64,000 bases of DNA from Amblyomma americanum (Eukaryota; Arthropoda; Arachnida; Ixodida; Ixodidae): positions 543,172,207 to 543,236,206 of the forward strand of contig NC_135497.1 in assembly GCF_052857255.1 (NCBI RefSeq), in the 5' to 3' direction. Position 1 is the first letter of the stretch; each line of letters opens with the position of its first letter. Of this stretch, positions 57,412-64,000 are shown piece by piece. Position numbers and translations under genes: made by a program. A model generated the notes under the pieces. It was not told the DNA's origin. It searched no databases and was given only the letters and a program-made list of their open reading frames with translations.

Positions 57412-58262
57412 CCATTCTTTGTATGCAAAACGCTCTAGTAACCGCTTTTTATTCGTGCTGCCAAGCCCACACTACGCATGTAATATTGTATATGACTGTT
57501 CTTGTGTGATATCTGACTTGCTCTTGATGGCCGGTGATATTGAGTCCAACTCTGGGCCTAACACTCAGCCATCTGCATCTGACCTCCTCAATGCCATCAA
57601 AGAAGTCCAGTCTGGGCAGTTAAGCATGATTGTAGAGCTAAAAACCATAAAAACATCTCTCTCGGAGCACGAAAAAGCCTTCACTGAGGTGAATAGCCGT
57701 CTTTCTAAAATTGAATCAGATGTCGCCTCCTTTTCTTCAATTAAATCTGAAGTAGAGAGTAAAAAGTCTACAACAGCCGAATGCAAGGCTGAGATCGCAA
57801 AGCTGACTGCCCGGCTGGACGACGCCGAGAACCGAGCACAGAGAAATAATCTAGTGTTCAATGAAATTAAAGATTCTAAGGATGAATCATGGCAAGATTC
57901 TGAAAAAAATAATCATCGAGCACTGCAGCCAGGATCTGGACGTATCGATCGAGCCTCGAGACATAGAACGCGCCCATCGTCTTGGCGCTTTTTCACCAAA
58001 AAAAACCCGACCTGTTATTGTCAAATTGGCCCACTTTAAAGACAAACAACGAATCCTATCGTCATGCAGTAAATTTAAGGATACTGGCTACAGCGTCTCT
58101 GAGGATTATTCCCCAAACACCCGTTTTGCACGTAAACGCCTTTATGATTATGGAAAAAGCCAAGGACAAACTTTCAAATTGCGCTATGACAGATTGGTAT
58201 CCGGAAATATGTCATATGTCTTTGACCACGCCACTAATAACGTAATTGAACTCAAACCCTAG
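57412..58262 (+). pseudogene. CR1 ORF1 protein (coiled coil, L1-ORF1-like RNA-binding end), one frameshift
   Basis: The first frame includes VISDLLLMAGDIESNSGPNT (57500-57565), a 2A-like motif, then a long heptad-rich coiled coil (57640-57850, VNSRLSKIESDVASFSSIKS). At an A7 run (57903-57909) the frame changes, and the remainder RDIERAHRLGAFSPKKTRPV (57955-58015), then YDYGKSQGQTFKLRYDRLV to 58262, resembles the RNA-binding/transposase_22-type C-terminal domain of LINE ORF1. One extra A explains the break. ORF1 would bind element RNA and act as chaperone. The start codon is uncertain: the frame is open from 56969 through the 5' monomers. Confidence 0.8.
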
Positions 58263-58309
58263 CAACTACCTCAAAAGAAGCACGCAGTAAAACAGTCTCG
58301 CCGTTCCCA

Positions 58310-61095
58310 ATTATCTTTTTTATTTACTAATATCTGCAGTGTGATCCCAAAACGCGATGCCTTGTGTAACCTGATCGAATCATGTTCTGCTAATGTAGTT
58401 TTATTAACCGAAACTTGGCTCACCTCTGCTATTAACGACACTGAGATATTACCCTCTCTTCCCAATTTTGATATATTCCGAACCGATCGTAACGACCGGA
58501 GTGGTGGGGGGGTCCTCATTGCCACTGATCGCAACTTACGTTGTTTACGTCTAAACATTTCAAGCCCTTTAGAAATGATCTGGCTCTGCTGTGATACATG
58601 TTACCCACGTGTTTTGATTTGAATCTGCTATCGCCCTCCGAACCATGATTCCTCTTTTAATTTTTTGCTGCATGACGCCCTGAACAGGCTAACAACCCTC
58701 TATTCCAATACACCTATCTTATTGTTCGGCGATTTCAACTTCCCATCTATCACTTGGTCCGATCTTGCTTCTACGCTTTCAAATACTAACCCTCCAAGTG
58801 AGTTCGTCCACACTTGCCTTACCTTCGGCTTAGATCAAATAATTGACCGTCCAACCAGAATAACACACCATTCCGCTAATATTCTCGATCTTATACTGAC
58901 GTCACAACCTGATAGCTTCTCTCCGATAACTTATCTTGAAGGACTTAGCGATCACTTGGCCATTCATGCCACATTCTCTTGTCATTTTCAAAACAGCAAA
59001 AGGATAAAGAAAACGCTTACCCTTTATGATAAAGGTGACTACATCAGTCTTAACCGCGACCTCGCTACTTTTCTTAACACCTTTACATCTGGTTTTTCGC
59101 TTCGCTCCATCGAATCTAACTGGTTACTTTTTAAGTCCGAAATGCAACGCCTAATAAGCATACATGTTCCGACTATCACCATAAAAGAACGACCTGGTTC
59201 CCCATGGTATAATAAAACACTTAAAAGACTAAACAACAAAAAGAAGCGACTATTTCGTGCAGCTAAAGTGACAGACACGGATCTCGCCTGGAATAAATAT
59301 TACACTACCGCTGCTAACTATGACACTCAGGTAGCCAAAACTAAAATTAACTTCTCTAGCACATTACCTAACATGCTGCATGATAATCCAAAGCGCTTCT
59401 GGAAAACTATTAGCCCCTCTACTTCTAGTATAACTCACCTGGCAGATCATTCTGAAGTTCCCGTTTCCGAATCAGATGTTCCCAATATCTTAAACGAGAC
59501 ATTTTGCTCTGTATTTACTCACGAACCGCTTAATAACCTCCCTGAAGCCCCCTGTTTTCTCCATGCACCAATGGATACCATTATCTTTGAGCCGCGCGGC
59601 GTTGCCAAGATCATTGACGCTTTAAAAAATTCTTCATCTGCCGGTGTTGACGGCATCAACGCTGAAATTTAAAAAAAACACAAAGGAACATTGTAGTGTC
59701 ATGTTATCTCTCCTCTTTCAGCAGTCATTTTCTTCGTGCTCATTACCTCGTGACTGGCGGATTGGGAAGGTCATTCCAGTCTTCAAGAAAGGTAACCGAT
59801 CTTCACCACGTAACTATAGGCCAATCTCATTAACCAGTGTTTGTTGTAAAATTATGGAACATATAATATATTCACACACTGCCCAGTTTCTGTCATCGCA
59901 CAACTTTTTTCATCCTAATCAGCATGGTTTCCGTAAAGGTCGTTCCTGCGAAACGCAACTTACTTACTTTCTTCATGATATACATGCATGCCTCGATCGT
60001 AACATTCTTACTGATGCCATATTCCTAGATTTTGAAAAGGCATTTGACAAAGTCCCTCACGCACGCCTAATTCTTAAGCTATCACGACTAAACCTGCATT
60101 CCTTAGTTCTGGGCTGGATTCGGGCTTTCCTAACTGATCGCTATCAATTCGTTTATGCTAACTCTCACTCATCATCTCTCTCCCCTGTCTTGTGTGGCGT
60201 TCCCCAGGGTACTGTTTTAGGCCCTCTTCTATTTCTTATTTACATAAATGATTTACCCCTTAACATAATGTCTAACGTCCGCCTATTTGCAGATGATTGT
60301 GTTATCTACCGCCCAATAAATAATCCATCTGACATCACCACCCTTCAAGAAGATCTTGTACGCGTCGAAGAATTGTGCAGTAGATGGCTGATGTCGCTTA
60401 ATAGTACTAAAACGTCCCTTCTTTCTTTTCATCGCCGGCGAAACCACCAAGGTAACACTTATACTATTACCAATATTCCTGTTGCGTCAGGTGACTCGTA
60501 CAAGTACCTTGGTATCCATTTAAGTAAAGATTTAACCTGGTCTCTACACATTCACAACGTCACTAATTCAGCTAATCAAATTCTAGGGTATTTACGTCGT
60601 AACCTTTCCTTAGCCCCCTGTTCCATAAAACTTCTTTCTTACTTAACATTTGTACGTTCTAAACTAGAGTTCGCATCTGCCGCGTATGATCCCCACTATG
60701 CTAACCTTATCACCAGGCTCGAAGCGGTCCAGAACCGCGCTGTGAGATTCATTTTCTCGGACTACTCTAATCACACTAGCGTATCAGCACTAAAATCACA
60801 GCTCCATCTTCCTACTCTGGCCTGTCGCGGTAAAATCGCCCGTCTTTCTTTATATCATAAATTTTATCACACTTTCCACCACGAACCTCCCCCTGTCGCA
60901 CGCGCCCATCGGATTTCTCGTCACAGTCATCCTAATACCGTCTACCCTCAACAAGCCCGCACCGAAACATATCATAAATCTTTTTTCCTTAGAAAAGCCA
61001 AAGACTGGAATGACCTTCCGTCCGAAGTGGCAACCATCATCAATCCCGTTCGCTTCAAATCCGCCATCGAAGACCATCTGTATTCATCCATTTGA
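58310..61095 (+). pseudogene. CR1 ORF2: AP endonuclease and reverse transcriptase, two lesions
   Basis: Endonuclease blocks: NVVLLTETWLTSAINDTEIL (58390), RNDRSGGGVLIATDRNLR (58490), ILLFGDFNFPSITW (58715), NILDLILTSQPDS (58880) and EGLSDHLAIHATF (58940). A TGA at 58620-58622 interrupts the frame. RT blocks: NYRPISLTSVCCKIMEHII (59810), HGFRKGRSCETQL (59925), IFLDFEKAFDKVPH (60020, catalytic Asp), GVPQGTVLGPLLF (60200), RLFADDCVIY (60285, catalytic FADD) and YKYLGIHLSKDLTWSLH (60500). A frame change lies at an A8 run at 59671-59678. All catalytic residues are intact. The stop codon ends at 61095. Confidence 0.92.
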
Positions 61096-61905
61096 AACCC
61101 TTTTGTTTGCCCACCCCTCATGTAATGTCCTTTTTGGACCCTTGAGGAAATAAATAAATAAATAAGGAGAGGTAGGCCTGAGAGCCTCCGGGCTGGGTGG
61201 TTTGCCTGGTTTGAGGATTATAATAATTTCTGTGTTTGCACTCTGCCGGGCCTTCTCCAGCCTTCTATAGAGCATCGTTGATGCATCTTGTGAGAATATG
61301 TGTTTGGGCTTTGATCAGATTTCCAATAATTCCGTTGGTGATCTTTCCGCGCCTGCGGCTGTGTTGCAAGTGGCTGAACGCGCTGCAGCGCAGACTTCAA
61401 CTGGGATAATGAGCGCGTCCAGTTCCTCGTTGCTCGTTTCCGTGTACTGTATTATGCGCTGCGGGACGTATGAGCCTACTCATTTGGCTCGGAACGAATC
61501 CTGCAAAGCCGCATCGTTCCCGGGAAAAATATGCCTCCCAGATATTTGCAGAAATCCTTGTAGTCTGCCTAGGAGATGTGACCGGCATGCTCCTGGGCTT
61601 CTGCGGTTATAGGAACAATCCTTATCCTAAAGGTGCAATTTAGGCGTTGTGTTTTCCATCTCCGGATTAGCATCCGCCTTGTCTCCCACAGCAGGAAAAG
61701 GTAACTGTCCACGGTGGCACTTACGGGTGCATTGTAACACCGTTTGGGGCGTCATTGTGCGCTCTTCTTACTGCTTTGCTTCGTTCATTGATGCACTGAA
61801 ATAGTTCGCCTCAGCCGGCGTATTCGTGGTGCTTGGCCCCGTCTGTAATGCGGGGTGTCCCCAATCCACTGCCTGACTTTAGTATTGGAGATAGACCTAC
61901 TCAGT

Positions 61906-62519
61906 GTCGAATTATCACTACTCACCTTTTCGCTGAAGGTCTTCCACGTGGCGAGGGGAAATATTTTTAATGATGACAGGAGCCGCAGTTTACGCTGTTT
62001 CCTTCCCTTGTTTCCTCCTGCACACCTTATATGGCGAGCGACGCGACCGAGTTCCGCTATCCTCGGAAGGTAGCGAGCTACTTACCGCTAGGGAGAGAGC
62101 CGGTTTGTCGGGAGTGCGAGCGATGCATGTCCGCTCATTTCAGATGTCCAAGAGAGACTCCAACTGTGTCTTATGTCAGCTCCGGGCACCTTATCTTTAC
62201 AAAACTTTCTAGTCTCATCCGCTCACATGAATTCCTGCCGCCCATGGCTATGCGCTTGCTCTTTCTTGAAATACTGCGCGTTGCCCTTAAGGACCAGCGG
62301 TAGTCTTGGCTTCGCATTACATGGCCTGTTCATTTCCATTTCTTGAATTTTATTGGGATGTCATTAATCCGTGTTTGATCCAGACCGACTCTGCCATTTT
62401 CCTGTCTCAACGTTAAACATATTGTTTTCCTTCGCACACCTTGATGAGTTCGTGTGAATTTTAGTTCAACCCTATTTGTTACGCTTCATCATTCGACCCC
62501 CTAGGTGAGTACCGGTAAA
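61906..62519. other. No gene recognised
   Basis: Overlapping short frames (61970-62303) without motifs. Confidence 0.4.
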
Positions 62520-63240
62520 TGCAGCTGCTATATACTTTTCTCCTGAAGTATGCCATTCACGATCTCAGAGTAGCAGCCAAATGCACACCACCCCATTCTT
62601 ATTCTCCTAGATATTTCGGCCTGGCGGTCCGGATCGGCGGCGACTATCCCACCAAGCTGTTTTACATAACGGTGCGTGTCAATTAGTTTACTAGCTACAG
62701 AGCCTCGCTACCTATCGTAAACTGTTGTTACTATCAAAACTGTTCTACGTTACTTTCATACTCTTCATATTGATTTTTTTAGACCCACCGTTCGGCTTTG
62801 CCACGCTAGCTCATTTATCATGCTTTGCAACTCTTCCTCTGATTCACATAGCAAGGCAGTGTCACCAGGAAACCTTAGATTACTGAGGTATTTGCCATTA
62901 GATTATAAGAGCAACTCTTTCTAATTTAGATCTCTTCATACTTCCTGCAAACACGCAGTGAATATCACTGTAGAGATAGTGATTCCCTGCCCGACACTCT
63001 GTTATAGGGATGTTATCACTTTTCCTATGGACAACAATGGTGGCTGTGCGGCCGCTAAAGATATTTTCTAGCACCTTTACATACACCTTTTCTAGACCCT
63101 GGTTCCGCAATCTCAGCATGACTGCTGAGCCTTCTACTGATTCAGATTTTTTTTGTGATATAGAGAGCTTTGTTCGGTGGTTAAATTTATTCTGCGCATT
63201 TTTCGGTTACCTGATTGAAGGTGTGAATATATTTTTCCAT
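62520..63240 (-). mobile_element. RTE-like LINE fragment (reverse transcriptase)
   Basis: On the minus strand NQGLEKVYVKVLENIFSGRT and ATIVVHRKSDNIPI (63090-63000) match the RTE/BovB RT segment. Downstream LRFPGDTALL replaces the usual LRFADDIALL, and ESEEELQSMINELA follows (62870-62800). The catalytic motif is lost and stops are frequent. Confidence 0.75.
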
Positions 63241-64000
63241 TCTTTCAGTGCATGATTCAGCTGACCACCCGCTGCGAGACTGCTCCTGCACTTTTCCTCA
63301 ACATACTGGTGATTCTCACAAAACAGGCGCCACACTTTTGCCACCGTGGCTCTCCCGTAGCCGCGAATTAGTCCAAGAGAATAGGAAAGCAAGAGAGGAG
63401 CACTCTATTAAAGGGATACATATTAAGCTCTCTCAAAATAACCTCAGCATGGAGAACAACAACACGCTGGTCGTCCACTTAGTTTGACACCAGCCAGGTA
63501 CTCCATGTAGCAGGACGGTGAGGTAGAGGGGAAGCAGGGAGGGATCGGTGAGCGCGCACTCATGTCGTTTGCTTTGTTGCATATCTTTCCGACATTGTCA
63601 GACCTTTGCTTTAACACCGCCTCCTCTATTGTTTTCTGACGGCAACGAAGATTCTCGGCCACTGGCTGCGGCGGTCGTCGGTGGTGAAGGCCTCGAAGGC
63701 ACTGCTCCGCTTTTGAGGACATCTGTCTTGCACGATAGGCTGGTGACTGTACTGAACGTGTTACTTTGCATAGTGAGATTAATTTCCTGCAATTAACTTT
63801 TCTCCTTCATCTCTTTCTCCACTCCCCCCTCCCACCCCGAGAAGGGTAGCAAACCGGCTATTCGTCTGGATAACATCCCCCCTTTCCTCCTCCTCCTCCT
63901 GCTCCTCTTCCTCCTCCATTGTTTTCGATGCCAACCGCATGGCTCGTTTCTCAATGGGAATCGTTTTGTACGCCTTAATTCAGTTCTCGCGATGCGTCAC
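63241..64000. other. No gene; small pyrimidine-rich repeat near the end
   Basis: A (TCC)n-like stretch lies at 63880-63918. Other ORFs are short and lack motifs. Confidence 0.45.

Larger units (their letters stand above)
56953..61160 (+). mobile_element. CR1-type LINE, nearly full length
   Basis: It contains a 5' region with a repeated monomer, ORF1, an ORF2 with endonuclease and RT, and a CR1-style microsatellite tail GAGGAAATAAATAAATAAAT. It is inserted antisense in an RNase H LINE. Only three simple lesions interrupt its coding regions, so it is the youngest-looking LINE in the window. No target duplication is evident. Confidence 0.9.
55380..61905 (-). mobile_element. RNase H LINE split by a CR1 insertion
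   Basis: On the minus strand the linker and early RT (61905-61160: SYLFLLWETRRMLIRRWK, then PGKPPSPEALRPTSP) break at the CR1 tail. RT continues beyond the CR1 from 56952 (LYERIIQFRLQI, then YLKDAFDNVCHETI near 56810, YTIYAEEKTIW near 56540). RNase H follows near 55740 (NVYVDSATYPNSTIAVAF) and STPGHEGLEGNEAAK near 55430. The two halves abut in the RT 'LRPxSLTS...LYERII' region with a few residues lost. Stops and frameshifts are numerous. Its 3' end below 55380 is unclear. Confidence 0.8.

Overview
The window is eukaryotic and almost entirely repeat-derived. I see no clear host gene, rRNA or free-standing tRNA gene. The likely source is an ixodid (hard) tick. The support is repeated tRNA-headed SINEs of the type known from hard ticks (Ruka-like), RNase H-encoding LINEs, CR1 and RTE LINEs, many Penelope-like elements, and long GT, ATT and CCAT microsatellites. 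Species cannot be set from the sequence alone.

Layout. 1-3262: a LINE with endonuclease, reverse transcriptase and RNase H, broken by stops. 3272-6320 (minus): a decayed Ty3/Gypsy-type element whose surviving order is gag-protease-integrase-start of RT, so the integrase precedes RT. 6330-8755: no gene seen. 8764-27954: a 19.2 kb unit bounded by inverted TAGAGATGGG ends and a perfect 8-bp duplication CTTGTGAC that fits the hAT pattern nTnnnnAn. Inside it are a P-element/THAP-type transposase gene with recognisable exons (9631-13852, minus), a BED-finger hAT transposase with one frameshift (16563-18525, minus), a long-armed foldback element (18662-20916), a 5'-truncated LINE with a 13-bp target duplication (21720-24654), a PIF/Harbinger-like element with 48-bp perfect ends and TTA duplications (25894-27641), and several arrays of palindromic GAGCCG-type subterminal repeats. 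27963-32860: little recognisable except one SINE with target duplication and an (ATT)n tail. 32870-35100: a decayed CR1-like LINE, then a CCAT-type simple repeat and a SINE.

37270-43370 is rich in Penelope-like elements: one minus copy and one 5'-truncated plus copy lie head to head (39342-42938), with more GIY-YIG fragments on both sides. 43527-50680 holds RNase H-LINE pieces and five SINEs. One LINE (45040-48130) has its 5' part inverted relative to its 3' part, the arrangement expected from twin priming, and itself contains a 66-bp LINE-tail insertion with a 12-bp duplication. 50700-55380 shows no gene. 55380-61905 (minus) is another RNase H LINE, split by a nearly complete CR1 element on the plus strand (56953-61160) with a 2A-like motif in its first ORF. 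62520-63240 (minus) is an RTE remnant.

No genes form a pathway here; the biology is the nesting history of transposons. The two most valuable items are the 19.2 kb hAT-ended unit carrying two transposase genes of different superfamilies, and the Gypsy-like element with integrase upstream of RT. Many of the frame lesions in otherwise well-preserved genes lie in or beside homopolymer runs, so some could be sequencing errors rather than true decay.
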